A DNA stretch of 64,000 bases, taken from assembly GCF_000969825.1 (NCBI RefSeq), contig NZ_KQ033919.1:896873-960872 (forward strand), in the 5' to 3' direction. Positions within the stretch are counted from its first letter, which is position 1. The number at the start of each line of letters is the position of its first letter. Position numbers and translations under genes: made by a program. The notes beneath the pieces are model-generated. The model was given only the letters and a program-made list of their open reading frames with translations, had not been told where the DNA came from and ran no database searches. This DNA comes from Parabacteroides gordonii MS-1 = DSM 23371. GTDB lineage: Bacteria; Bacteroidota; Bacteroidia; Bacteroidales; Tannerellaceae. This document shows positions 1 to 8,824 of the stretch, in pieces.

Positions 1-543
1 TGCGCCGTTCTCTCTCGAATGCGGGTGCAAAAGTAGTCGATTACTACATACACTCCAAACTTTTCACCAATTATTTTTTATTTATTTTTTCACGGCAGGC
101 ACTGTATTATAATGTACGCATAAAAGAGAAGAAAAAAAGCATAGGACTTTATCTTTCTATCTCTATGAATAAAGTTTACCACCGATAAAAATTATATTTT
201 CATCTCATATATTTAATCATTTGATATCTGTTCTTTATTCGTTTGACATATGTCGAATAATTAAAGAACAGATATCAAATGAATAGAAAACAATTATCAA
301 ATGATTAAATATATAAGACAAAATTTTTACATAACAAGGTTGAATTGAATAATAACTTTCTATACTAAAATTACGACAAGAGTACCCAACTGATTTATTA
401 CAGTATATAATAACAAAAACCACACAAAAGTGTTATTTAATAGAGAGATGCCTTTATAGCCCAAATTAATCAACGCAAAAGAATGGTTAGTATCAAGATG
501 TTAACTATATTTGCTGTCTGATAAAAACTTACAAAACATAGAT
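1..543. other. AT-rich leader upstream of sppA, no credible gene
   Basis: I see no convincing gene here. A 62-residue minus-strand frame at 235-423 has no recognisable features and overlaps inverted repeats, so I treat it as chance. The clearest content is the nested inverted repeat at 203-318, listed separately. The left edge may contain the end of an upstream transcription unit, but no coding end is visible. Confidence 0.6.
203..318. repeat. Nested inverted repeats
   Basis: Two overlapping inverted repeats are visible. The inner pair is 20 bp and perfect (218-237 with 262-281), around a short palindromic centre (GACATATGTC near 245-254). The outer pair is 19 bp perfect (207-225 with 296-314) and extends to 203/318 with one mismatch. 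The outer left arm overlaps the inner left arm, so the two hairpins exclude each other. No T-run makes it an obvious terminator. Confidence 0.7.
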
Positions 544-2310
544 ATGAAACAATTTTTTAAAATGATGTTTGCCTCAGCACTAGGCGTATTTATTGCTGCA
601 GGCCTGATTTCCATCGCATTTGTCTTTACTTTAATCGGTATTGCCAGTAGTATGAGCAGTACTCCCGATTACAGTCCGAAAAGTAATACTGTCTATAAAT
701 TAACACTCGACGGGAGTTTATCAGACAACACAGAGGAAAATCCTCTTGCCATGCTGATGGGGGAAACAGATAAAGCTCTTTCTTTAAAAGATATACTTTC
801 AACCATTCAGACGGCCAAAGAGAACAAAAGCATCAATGGTATATATATAGAAGCAAAATCACTCAGTGCCGGTTCTGCCAGCCTTGAAGCGATCCGCAGA
901 GCGCTGACTGATTTTAAAGAAAGCGGTAAATTCGTTGTCGCTTATTCTGATAACTACAGCCAGGGATGTTACTACCTCTGTTCTGTTGCCGACAAAGTAT
1001 TTCTTAATCCCCAAGGAACATTAGGATTAGTCGGAATGGCCTCACAAACCATGTTCTATAAGGAATTACTTAAGAAAATAGGTGTTGACATGATGATCTT
1101 TAAAGTCGGAACATACAAAGGAGCCGTAGAACCCTTTATGTTGGATAAATTAAGTGATGCAAACCGTGAGCAGATCCAGTCATACATGAGTACGATTTGG
1201 GACAATGTTACCAGTGGTATTGCAGAATCAAGACGTATCCCCGTAGAAGACATCAACAACTTTGCTAACCAGGGGTATGCCTTCGCTTCCGCTGAAAAAA
1301 CGGTTGAATGCGGATTGATCGACGAATTAAAATATCGCCCGGAAGCAGAAGAATATGTTAAAGAGCTGGCCGGACAAAGCGACAAACGCCTGCAAACAGC
1401 CGATATAACTAAAATTAAAAGTATCAAAACAGTCAATCGTGACAAGGCAGATCGTATAGCAATCCTGTACGCTGAAGGCGAGATCAAACCGGAAGTTTCT
1501 TCTTCTCCTTATAATGTAGAGCAGGCAATCACTGAAAAAGTGGCCTCCGAACTGATAAAACTGAAAAATGATGACAATGTTAAGGCCGTCGTTTTCCGTG
1601 TAAATTCACCGGGAGGAAGTGCCTTCGTTTCCGAACAGATCTGGCGCCAGGTCGTTGAACTGAAAAAAGTAAAGCCTATCGTCGTATCGATGGGTGATGT
1701 TGCAGCCTCAGGTGGCTACTATATATCATGCGCTGCCAACAAAATCGTAGCCGAACCGAATACACTAACCGGGTCAATCGGTATTTTCGGTATATTTCCT
1801 AATGTGACCGGCTTATTTGATAAGCTATCATTAACAACCGACATTGTCAAGACCAATACATACGCCGACCTGGGAGACATGAGTCGCCCGATGCGCGAAG
1901 ATGAAAAAGTTCTTATTCAATCTTTTGTCGAAAGAGGATATGATACTTTCCTTACCCGTTGTGCCGATGGCCGCGATATGAGTAAGGAAGCAATCAATGA
2001 AATCGGACAGGGACGTGTTTGGACTGGTGAACAAGCTAAAGAACGTGGCTTGGTAGACGAGTTAGGCGGTATTAACAAAGCAATCGAAACAGCAGCATCT
2101 TTAGCCAACCTGAGCGATTACAGCCTGACTTATGTCTCAGGAACAAAAGATTTCTGGAAAGAATTCATCGAAAAACAGCTGGGTGAAGTAAAAGTATCCA
2201 TCGTTAAAAGTGTTTTGGGTGATGAATACGAATATTTCAAAACTCTGAACAATGTTAAATCAACAACCGGCGTCCAGGCGCGACTTCCTTATGATGTTAA
2301 ACCCCTGTAA
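544..2310 (+). CDS. sppA: Signal peptide peptidase SppA, 67K type
   Basis: Membrane-bound serine protease that degrades signal peptides left after secretion; it acts at the cytoplasmic membrane facing the periplasm. An N-terminal membrane segment spans about residues 8-36, followed by two SppA/S49 repeats. The Lys of the Ser/Lys dyad is visible in the first repeat (TYKGAVEP, about K192) and the Ser in the second (VAASGGYY, about S389), as in the double-length bacterial enzymes. The frame can be opened to a TTG at 511, but the ATG at 544 starts directly before the membrane anchor. It leads a tight run with lpxK (6 bp gap) and thiL. Confidence 0.93.
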   Translation: MKQFFKMMFASALGVFIAAGLISIAFVFTLIGIASSMSSTPDYSPKSNTVYKLTLDGSLSDNTEENPLAMLMGETDKALSLKDILSTIQTAKENKSINGIYIEAKSLSAGSASLEAIRRALTDFKESGKFVVAYSDNYSQGCYYLCSVADKVFLNPQGTLGLVGMASQTMFYKELLKKIGVDMMIFKVGTYKGAVEPFMLDKLSDANREQIQSYMSTIWDNVTSGIAESRRIPVEDINNFANQGYAFASAEKTVECGLIDELKYRPEAEEYVKELAGQSDKRLQTADITKIKSIKTVNRDKADRIAILYAEGEIKPEVSSSPYNVEQAITEKVASELIKLKNDDNVKAVVFRVNSPGGSAFVSEQIWRQVVELKKVKPIVVSMGDVAASGGYYISCAANKIVAEPNTLTGSIGIFGIFPNVTGLFDKLSLTTDIVKTNTYADLGDMSRPMREDEKVLIQSFVERGYDTFLTRCADGRDMSKEAINEIGQGRVWTGEQAKERGLVDELGGINKAIETAASLANLSDYSLTYVSGTKDFWKEFIEKQLGEVKVSIVKSVLGDEYEYFKTLNNVKSTTGVQARLPYDVKPL

Positions 2311-2316
2311 TCCGAG

Positions 2317-3417
2317 ATGCCGACAGAAAACAATATAAAAATACACACGCTGCTCTCCCCTGTCTCTTTCTTATACGGATTGGGAGTCAGATTCCGGAAT
2401 CAACTGTTTGATTGGGGGGCATTTCCAAAAGAGTCATACCCGATACCTGTCATTTGTATCGGGAATCTGGCTGTCGGGGGAACAGGAAAAACCCCTCATA
2501 CCGAATATATCATCCGACTGCTAAAGGGCAATCATAGGATTGCCGTACTCAGCCGGGGATATAAACGGAAAACATCCGGCTTTATCCTGGCGGACAAGCA
2601 AAGCACAAGTTCTGATATTGGTGATGAACCTTATCAGATGAAACGTAAGTTTCCCGATATACTTGTCGCAGTAGATGCCAATCGCCGCCGGGGGATCCGC
2701 AACCTGCTGGCACTTTCTGAAGAGCAGCGTCCGGAAGTCATCCTGCTCGACGATGCCTATCAACACCGTTATGTCAGCCCTTCACTATCGATCGTACTGA
2801 CAGACTATCATCGCCTGTTCTACAACGATAAACTGCTGCCTGCAGGCTTGCTACGTGAACCTGCCAGTGGAATACGTCGCGCAGACATGGTTATCGTAAC
2901 CAAGTGTGAGGAAGACATGAAGCCGATCGAGTACCGCATCATTGAAGAGAATATGAAACTTCTGGCGCATCAATCCATTCACTTTACCCATATCGCTTAT
3001 GGTGAGATTGAGCCGGTATTTGCTTCACAGGCAAAACCTCTCATGCGGCAAGAGATACGGAAAGAGGATGAGCTTCTGGTATTATCAGGCATCGCGTCTC
3101 CCGGAAGCTTTATTAAAGAAGCCAAAAAACTATCTGATAAAGTGACTCCCCTCGTCTTCCCGGATCATCACGATTTTGGAAAAGCTGATATAAAACGGAT
3201 AAAAAGTACATTCGATCAGATGAAGCCATCCGGAAAGCGTATACTGACAACAGAAAAAGATGCAGCCCGGTTATTAGATAATCCGCATATCCCTGAAGAA
3301 TGGAAAACATGTATGTATTATCTACCGATCACCATCGAGTTCTGCCTGGAGAAAAGTTTCGACGATGAGATAAAAAAACATATTACAACCTTTCATAGAA
3401 ATAACATTTTACGTTAA
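2317..3417 (+). CDS. lpxK: Tetraacyldisaccharide 4'-kinase (lipid A)
   Basis: Phosphorylates the 4' position of the tetraacyldisaccharide-1-phosphate lipid A precursor at the inner membrane. The 366-residue length is normal for LpxK. A hydrophobic N-terminus (about residues 10-25) precedes the P-loop GNLAVGGTGKT (49-59). The family segments IGDEPYQM (about 101-108) and DDAYQHR (about 145-151), which includes the catalytic region, are intact. It lies 6 bp after sppA and 5 bp before thiL on the same strand, so the three are probably co-transcribed. lpxD and lpxC lie at the far end of the window. Confidence 0.95.
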   Translation: MPTENNIKIHTLLSPVSFLYGLGVRFRNQLFDWGAFPKESYPIPVICIGNLAVGGTGKTPHTEYIIRLLKGNHRIAVLSRGYKRKTSGFILADKQSTSSDIGDEPYQMKRKFPDILVAVDANRRRGIRNLLALSEEQRPEVILLDDAYQHRYVSPSLSIVLTDYHRLFYNDKLLPAGLLREPASGIRRADMVIVTKCEEDMKPIEYRIIEENMKLLAHQSIHFTHIAYGEIEPVFASQAKPLMRQEIRKEDELLVLSGIASPGSFIKEAKKLSDKVTPLVFPDHHDFGKADIKRIKSTFDQMKPSGKRILTTEKDAARLLDNPHIPEEWKTCMYYLPITIEFCLEKSFDDEIKKHITTFHRNNILR

Positions 3418-3422
3418 ATAAA

Positions 3423-4454
3423 ATGAGCAAAAGAACAGAAATAGCAACATTAGGCGAGTTTGGTTTAATCCGCCACCTGACAGAGAAAATAGAGTTAAAG
3501 AACGAAAGCACCATAAAAGGTGTCGGCGATGATGCCGCAGTGCTTGACTATAAAGAGAAGCAAGTCCTGGTTACGACCGACCTTCTGCTGGAAGGCGTTC
3601 ATTTCGACCTGACATACGTTCCTCTGAAACATCTGGGGTACAAATCGGCAGTAGTCAATTTCTCCGATATTTATGCGATGAACGGCAAACCGAAACAGAT
3701 CACCGTTTCAATCGGTATCTCCAAACGTTTCTCTGTAGAAGACCTGGAAGAATTCTATTCGGGATTGCAACTCGCATGCGACATATACGGTGTCGATATC
3801 GTAGGTGGTGATACATCTTCTTCATTAACCGGCATGTGCATCAGCATTACTTGCATTGGCGAAGGGGAAAAAGGAAAAGTGGTAACCCGCAGTGGTGCCA
3901 AAGAAACCGACCTGATATGCATATCAGGTGATTTAGGAGCAGCCTACATGGGTCTGCAGTTACTGGAGCGTGAGAAGAGCGTATTCAAAGGAGAAAAGGA
4001 TTTCACTCCTGATTTCTCAGGGAAAGAATATTTATTAGAACGCCAACTAAAACCGGAAGCACGCAAAGATATTGTTGAAGCTTTGGAAAAAGCAGGTATC
4101 GTTCCTACCGCCATGATGGATGTTTCCGATGGTCTTTCTTCCGAGTTATTACATATATCGAAAGAAAGCAATGTTGGTTGTCACATTTACGAAGACCGTA
4201 TCCCTATCGATTATCAAACAGCTGCCATGGCCGAGCAATTCAATATGAACCTGGTAACAGCAGCCTTGAATGGTGGTGAAGATTATGAACTATTGTTCAC
4301 CGTTCCTTTGACAGAGCACGATAAAGTATCTGATATGAAAGGTGTTAAAGTGATAGGCCATATTACAAAACCGGAACTTGGCAGCTATCTGATAGGCCGT
4401 GATGGTGGAGAAGTTGAATTGAAAGCTCAAGGATGGAATTCACTTAGTGAATAA
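3423..4454 (+). CDS. thiL: Thiamine-monophosphate kinase
   Basis: ATP-dependent phosphorylation of thiamine monophosphate to thiamine diphosphate, the last step of vitamin B1 cofactor synthesis, in the cytosol. The AIR-synthase-like fold is recognisable: GVGDDAAVL (about 33-41) and TTDLLLEGVHF (about 51-61) form the metal/ATP site in the N-terminal half. VGGDTSSS follows near residue 128 and the family's GGEDYELLF sits near the C-terminus. Length (343) fits ThiL. It is the last gene before tRNA-Phe and the integrated elements. Confidence 0.93.
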   Translation: MSKRTEIATLGEFGLIRHLTEKIELKNESTIKGVGDDAAVLDYKEKQVLVTTDLLLEGVHFDLTYVPLKHLGYKSAVVNFSDIYAMNGKPKQITVSIGISKRFSVEDLEEFYSGLQLACDIYGVDIVGGDTSSSLTGMCISITCIGEGEKGKVVTRSGAKETDLICISGDLGAAYMGLQLLEREKSVFKGEKDFTPDFSGKEYLLERQLKPEARKDIVEALEKAGIVPTAMMDVSDGLSSELLHISKESNVGCHIYEDRIPIDYQTAAMAEQFNMNLVTAALNGGEDYELLFTVPLTEHDKVSDMKGVKVIGHITKPELGSYLIGRDGGEVELKAQGWNSLSE

Positions 4455-4480
4455 ATTTAGGCAAAATTTTCACCAAACTA

Positions 4481-4510
4481 TTGCATATTTAAAAAAAGTC
4501 CGTATCTTTG
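4481..4510 (+). promoter_or_regulatory. Promoter of tRNA-Phe
   Basis: A TTGC at 4481-4484 and TATCTTTG at 4503-4510 match the Bacteroidetes -33/-7 pattern (TTTG / TAnnTTTG) with about 18 bp between them. The -7 box lies about 20 bp before the tRNA. Confidence 0.65.
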
Positions 4511-4530
4511 CACCCGTTAAACAAAACAAC

Positions 4531-4603
4531 GGTGCCATAGCTCAGTTGGTAGAGCAAAGGACTGAAAATCCTTGTGTCCCCGGTTCGATTCCTGGTGGCA
4601 CCA
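4531..4603 (+). tRNA. tRNA-Phe (GAA anticodon)
   Basis: A full cloverleaf is readable. Acceptor GGTGCCA (4531-4537) pairs with TGGCACC (4596-4602) before discriminator A4603. The D arm follows, then an anticodon stem-loop with CTGAAAATC, giving anticodon GAA, and a T arm with GGTTCGATT. The T stem contains one apparent C/U mismatch. The 3' end is the integration target: the terminal CTGGTGGCACCA is repeated at 20992-21003 and 36279-36290. Confidence 0.95.
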
Positions 4604-4608
4604 CTTTT
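4592..4608. repeat. att site, left (tRNA 3' end)
   Basis: CTGGTGGCACCACTTTT, identical over 17 bp to 20992-21008. The left part is the end of tRNA-Phe; the TTTT flank is element-derived, since the third copy at 36279-36291 lacks it. Confidence 0.85.
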
Positions 4609-4627
4609 TAAGAAAGAAAAACGATGT

Positions 4628-4660
4628 AAATCCCTGAATTTCAAAGAAGTTCAGGGATTT
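4628..4660 (+). terminator. Element-borne hairpin just inside left end of IME1
   Basis: AAATCCCTGAA (4628-4638) pairs with TTCAGGGATTT (4650-4660). It lies 25 bp after tRNA-Phe and probably ends the tRNA transcript. A near-identical hairpin lies at the same place in IME2 (21028-21059). Confidence 0.65.
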
Positions 4661-4825
4661 CTCATTTCCAAGAATAGGTAAAATAAGTGGGATTGAAGCA
4701 GACTATACGTCCTTATTCGGGGGACAGTTTTAGAAAGCCTTGAATGTTCCACTGCACAATAGCTACTTCATTCTTTTACAGCACGCTGCGCTTTTTTACA
4801 CAACAGAGTCCTCGGTTCGATTTCC

Positions 4826-4833
4826 TAACTTTG
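4826..4833 (+). promoter_or_regulatory. -7 box of the IME1 integrase promoter
   Basis: TAACTTTG fits the TAnnTTTG consensus, 21 bp before the chosen ATG at 4855. No good -33 box is visible. IME2 has TAACTTTA at 21214-21221, 18 bp before its integrase ATG. Confidence 0.45.
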
Positions 4834-4854
4834 TATCATTAAAAATTGAGCTGT

Positions 4855-6072
4855 ATGGAAAGAAAAAGATTCAGTGTTTTGTTCTTCATCAAGAGAAGCA
4901 AACTGTTAAAAAACGGGGAAGCTCCCGTGCGTGTGCGTGTTACTTATGACCGCTTGTATGTGGAACTTCAACTAAAACGAAGCGTAAAAGTCCCACTTTG
5001 GTCGCAGGACAAAGAGAAATCAATAGGCAAAGACCGCAATTCCATAGAACTAAACCATTACATTGATGCCTTACGTGTGAAATTCTATCAAATCTATCAA
5101 GATTTAGAACTGGAGGGAAAGATTATTTCTGCCCATGCCATAGTAAACCGCTATCAGGGAAAGGACGAAACTTTCAAGACATTATATAATGTATTCAAGG
5201 AGCATAACGACAACTGCCGGAAGCTAATCGGAACGGATTATGCCGACATTACCGTAAGACGTTACGATAATTGCCTTAAATATCTTATGGAACTGGTGAA
5301 ACGAGATTATAAGGTAGATGATATTCTACTACGTGAAGTAAACGGGGAATTGGTGCGTAACTTTGATTTATACCTGAAAACGGAAAAGCATTGCGCACAA
5401 AATACTGTTATCCGTTATATGAAGTGTTTCAAGAAAGTGATAAACCTTGCCATTGCAAATGAATGGATAACAAAAAATCCATTTGCCGGAATCAAGTTTC
5501 ACGAGATAGAAGTAAACAAACAGTTCCTTAGCCAAGCCGAAATAAATAAGATATGGCAGAAAGAGTTCAAAATAGAACGGCTGGAACTGGTACGGGATGT
5601 ATTTATCTTCTGTGTGTACACGGGACTGGCGTTTATAGACGTATATAATTTACGTCCCGAACATATTTCAGAGGATAGCAACGGCAACTTGTGGATAGTA
5701 AAAGCTCGTGAAAAGACAAACAATCTTTGTAATATTCCACTTCTGAGTATTCCGAAACAGATACTTGACAAATACAAGGACAATCCGTATTGCCTTGACA
5801 AAGGCGTTATGTTGCCAGTTCCCTGTAATCAAAAGATGAACAGTTATTTGAAAGAAATTGCCGACCTGTGCGGAATTAGAAAAAATCTAACCACGCACAC
5901 CGCCCGACACAGCTTCGCAAGCGTCATTGCACTGGCTAACAATGTATCACTTCCAAATGTGTCTAAAATGTTGGGACATTCTTCTACGAGAATGACACAG
6001 CATTACGCAAAGGTATTAGACCTAAGTATTTTGAAAGATATGCAAAATGTTGAAAATCTATTACTACTGTAA
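4855..6072 (+). CDS. Tyrosine recombinase (integrase) of IME1
   Basis: Site-specific recombinase expected to insert and excise IME1 at tRNA-Phe. Of the 405 residues, the first ~80 form the arm-binding region typical of Bacteroidetes integrases, followed by a SAM-like core-binding domain (about 110-205) and the catalytic domain. Visible catalytic residues are H348 and R351 (HTARHSF), H375 (LGHSS) and Tyr384 (TQHYAKV). At the Arg-I position the motif reads TGLAF (A259), as IntDOT-type enzymes also lack this arginine. The ATG at 4855 is preferred over the TTG at 4846, and IME2's integrase begins at the equivalent residue. The two align without gaps in the catalytic part. Confidence 0.93.
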   Translation: MERKRFSVLFFIKRSKLLKNGEAPVRVRVTYDRLYVELQLKRSVKVPLWSQDKEKSIGKDRNSIELNHYIDALRVKFYQIYQDLELEGKIISAHAIVNRYQGKDETFKTLYNVFKEHNDNCRKLIGTDYADITVRRYDNCLKYLMELVKRDYKVDDILLREVNGELVRNFDLYLKTEKHCAQNTVIRYMKCFKKVINLAIANEWITKNPFAGIKFHEIEVNKQFLSQAEINKIWQKEFKIERLELVRDVFIFCVYTGLAFIDVYNLRPEHISEDSNGNLWIVKAREKTNNLCNIPLLSIPKQILDKYKDNPYCLDKGVMLPVPCNQKMNSYLKEIADLCGIRKNLTTHTARHSFASVIALANNVSLPNVSKMLGHSSTRMTQHYAKVLDLSILKDMQNVENLLLL

Positions 6073-6122
6073 CATATTAGGGAGAAGATGAAGTTCATCT
6101 TCTCCCTACAGTATAGCAATAA

Positions 6123-7712
6123 TTACAAAATAAACGAACCCAATCTCACAAGTAAAAAAATCAATAGTCCGAATATTACTATTATTGATTTAAAAGCAAA
6201 TATCATTCCAGCAAACATATTTCCAATAGGAGACAGAACTGTTACGATAACACATAAAGTCAACAAAGAACAAATCCATAAAGCTGTATATTTTTTCTTT
6301 ACCAAATCAATATATCCCATTTGTTCTTTTAGTTCTTCTCCATTTCTTAATATTATATCAATCTCTTTAGGGATCAGTAAATCTGAATATCGTTTTTTTA
6401 AAACAACATATCGATTGCTTATGTTTTTCTTCTCTACTTCAATATCACCTCGCATCCAAAGTAAATATAAAAATGAAATAAAAAAGACGGCATAACACAA
6501 TATGCAAACTTCCTTTGTAAATAAAAAATAAGACTTAGAATTACCACCTAATACTTCTAAAACGATAGTACTAAAAAAGAACGTAATACAGGCAAGAAGA
6601 TTGTGTTTAAACCCTTCTAAAAAATCTTTTTTAACAGCAGAAGACAAAGAGATTATAGCATCAAGTTCTTGATAAATCTGATTTCTAATAGCAACATATT
6701 TATCTAGATTTTCTTTTAAATAGGTCTTAAATGAAGACTGAATAGAAATAAAAACATTATCTTCAATAGCAATATTATCATTTGCAATAAAAAGGCTTAA
6801 TACATTTCTTGCAATACCGATCTTATCTGTTTTATTACCTTCTCCAATATAAATCCATCTAAATATTTTAAAATACTCGTTTTCGGTATTTTTTAGTAAT
6901 GAAAATGAATTATCAATATTCAACTCTCCATTAATATTCTTATAACCACAAAGTTTGTAAACCAGTTTTCCATCCTTTGCATTCAATGATACTATATCTA
7001 AAATAGAGCACAATGAAAAAACAGCCGATAGAACATCAAATGTTTCTTGAAATATATTTTCCACATTACTTCTTTGAGTTATATGAAAATATAGAGGGGT
7101 CAATTTGTATACATCAAGATTTCCCCAATACACATTTTCTCTAATATCCTCTAAACAATTTACTATATGAGGCTTTTCTTCCCTGTTGTGGGAGAAATAG
7201 AACCCCTCTGTTTTAAAAGAACATATATCATCCTCCAAAAGATAAAAGACTATCCCCCTCTTCAACTCTTCTTTTGATAAAACAAATAATCGGTTTTCCC
7301 ATGTCAAGTCATTCCAATAATTACATAAAGCTATAAAATCATAAATATTCAATACCCTTTCTCTAATTTCTTTTCTAATTTTTACTAGAATAGAGAAAGA
7401 GTTTACAACTTCTATATCATCAGGATCATTTAAATCTAAACTTGCAAGTTTATCACTAATATGACTTACAAAGTTTTCTACATCAGTTATACTATGCAAA
7501 GAATTAATGGTTATTTCAGAATTGCCACAATACAAAAAATCAAACTGACAATCATCCAGTATTTGCGCATAAAATAAGTTTATATCATCAGCTATCACAC
7601 AAAATGGACGAGGTAATCGAAAGCATACCTCAACTTCATTAAATGATTCTTTCAATAAGAGATCTTGTACACCAATCCCAAATGTTGTCGAAATAAGATT
7701 AATCAGTTTCAT
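6123..7712 (-). CDS. Unknown protein with four C-terminal membrane segments
   Basis: I do not recognise this 529-residue family. About 350 residues look soluble (mixed alpha/beta). A hydrophobic C-terminal part follows with four likely membrane helices in two pairs. The first pair is around LLACITFFFSTIVLEVL and ILCYAVFFISFLYLLW, and the second around WICSLLTLCVIVTVL and IIVIFGLLIFLLV. A charged helical stretch of about 60 residues separates the pairs. The frame can open at 7730, but the ATG at 7712 (MKLINL) is also plausible; both overlap the end of the upstream gene (7699), so the two are translationally coupled. Codons are AT-rich compared with the flanking chromosome. A soluble partner plus membrane protein is a common architecture of abortive-infection cargo, but the function is not known. 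Confidence 0.75.
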   Translation of the reverse strand: MKLINLISTTFGIGVQDLLLKESFNEVEVCFRLPRPFCVIADDINLFYAQILDDCQFDFLYCGNSEITINSLHSITDVENFVSHISDKLASLDLNDPDDIEVVNSFSILVKIRKEIRERVLNIYDFIALCNYWNDLTWENRLFVLSKEELKRGIVFYLLEDDICSFKTEGFYFSHNREEKPHIVNCLEDIRENVYWGNLDVYKLTPLYFHITQRSNVENIFQETFDVLSAVFSLCSILDIVSLNAKDGKLVYKLCGYKNINGELNIDNSFSLLKNTENEYFKIFRWIYIGEGNKTDKIGIARNVLSLFIANDNIAIEDNVFISIQSSFKTYLKENLDKYVAIRNQIYQELDAIISLSSAVKKDFLEGFKHNLLACITFFFSTIVLEVLGGNSKSYFLFTKEVCILCYAVFFISFLYLLWMRGDIEVEKKNISNRYVVLKKRYSDLLIPKEIDIILRNGEELKEQMGYIDLVKKKYTALWICSLLTLCVIVTVLSPIGNMFAGMIFAFKSIIVIFGLLIFLLVRLGSFIL

Positions 7713-8730
7713 TGCGTTTAAAATAATCATATCCAGAATCTGTTTTTATCTGAATCCATTTTCCATCTTCATTCTTTAATGGAATAATAAGACTTTTCTC
7801 TTCTTGAAAACTCATATCATCTATTTGCAATTTCAACTTTGGACTTAATGGAATATTTCTTTTAACTCTACGATTTATACTTGCAGGTATAATAGAAAAA
7901 GATGTATCGAAATTTTTATTTTCAGACATTTTGTTTACCTTGTCCTTACACCTGTCAAGAGAGAGCCCTTCAAGAATTGGAGTATAATGCTCCCAAACAT
8001 GTTGCAGATATTCAGATAAATTAAACTCCTCATGACTTCTAAAATAATAAATTGTATTGTCCCGTAGTACTCTATAATCATCTGGACTTTTCACTTTCAC
8101 CGAAAAGATAATCTTATCGATCAAATGCGTCAATACTTTCTCAGTATTCTTTGCATCAGAATTACAAAGCTGTACATCCAAATATCCTTCCCACCAATAT
8201 CTAGCCGAGCGTCCTGAAGGATCATAGATAAAAGCATTGATTAACTGATTATCAACTATCTCACAAAAGAATGATTTATACGTTTTCTTATTCAATGGAA
8301 TGCCTCTTCTAGTCAACAGCTCTCTCTCATCGAGAAATTTATCATGGTCAGTTTTAGTTATTATGAAATAAGTCTTACCATCGTCCTCTACCAACAAATG
8401 AAACAAACTACCTTTAGGTATTTGTGTAATAGAGCCATATAGTTCTTGAGCATCTTTTTCTTTACGAAGCAATCTTTCGGCACTAATGGTAACAGATGAA
8501 TTTTGTATTTCTACAATATCATTCTCAATTCCTTCAACAATAGCACTCAAGAGTCTATTATCAGGAGGAATCAAACAAGCTCTCTTATTCTTACCTGAGA
8601 ATATCTCATTTAGAATTGATTGCACTATTGGCTCAATATCACTATAATGTTCTGTTAGATCTACAGCATCGATTGTATTCAAACTTTGTTCAATATGGTG
8701 CAGAAAAGCCTTTCTAATGTTCATAAGCAT
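7699..8730 (-). CDS. Unknown soluble protein, first gene of the IME1 membrane-protein pair
   Basis: A 343-residue protein without signal peptide or membrane segment. The middle (about 105-200) has alternating strands, then a basic SFFCEI segment and YDPSGRSARYWWEG (YWW at 178-180). The order of blocks faintly recalls the nucleoid-associated YejK/NdpA family (NA37), including an early KNK segment near 47-49. This is only a visual resemblance. It overlaps the downstream membrane-protein gene, so the two probably form one operon transcribed toward the integrase. The position between integrase and excisionase genes is a usual cargo slot. Confidence 0.75.
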   Translation of the reverse strand: MLMNIRKAFLHHIEQSLNTIDAVDLTEHYSDIEPIVQSILNEIFSGKNKRACLIPPDNRLLSAIVEGIENDIVEIQNSSVTISAERLLRKEKDAQELYGSITQIPKGSLFHLLVEDDGKTYFIITKTDHDKFLDERELLTRRGIPLNKKTYKSFFCEIVDNQLINAFIYDPSGRSARYWWEGYLDVQLCNSDAKNTEKVLTHLIDKIIFSVKVKSPDDYRVLRDNTIYYFRSHEEFNLSEYLQHVWEHYTPILEGLSLDRCKDKVNKMSENKNFDTSFSIIPASINRRVKRNIPLSPKLKLQIDDMSFQEEKSLIIPLKNEDGKWIQIKTDSGYDYFKRNETD

Positions 8731-8824
8731 TTATATTTAAGTAACATAAGACAAATGTAGCTCTTTTTCTGCACATAATAATCAAACTCTTTAGCCTATT
8801 TTATACGATCATAAAAGAAATGTG

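Noticed and set aside
235-423. 62-residue minus-strand frame upstream of sppA
   Set aside because: It runs through nested inverted repeats, has no domain or start signal and is poor in typical protein composition.
4813-4822. CGGTTCGATT near the integrase start, as in the tRNA T arm
   Set aside because: Ten bases of a common tRNA loop; no acceptor-end repeat follows, so it is not treated as an att site.
4740-4949. 69-residue frame over the integrase start
   Set aside because: It overlaps the integrase in another frame and has no recognisable content.
6088-6495. 135-residue plus-strand frame after the integrase
   Set aside because: It lies antisense inside the membrane-protein gene and has no domain.
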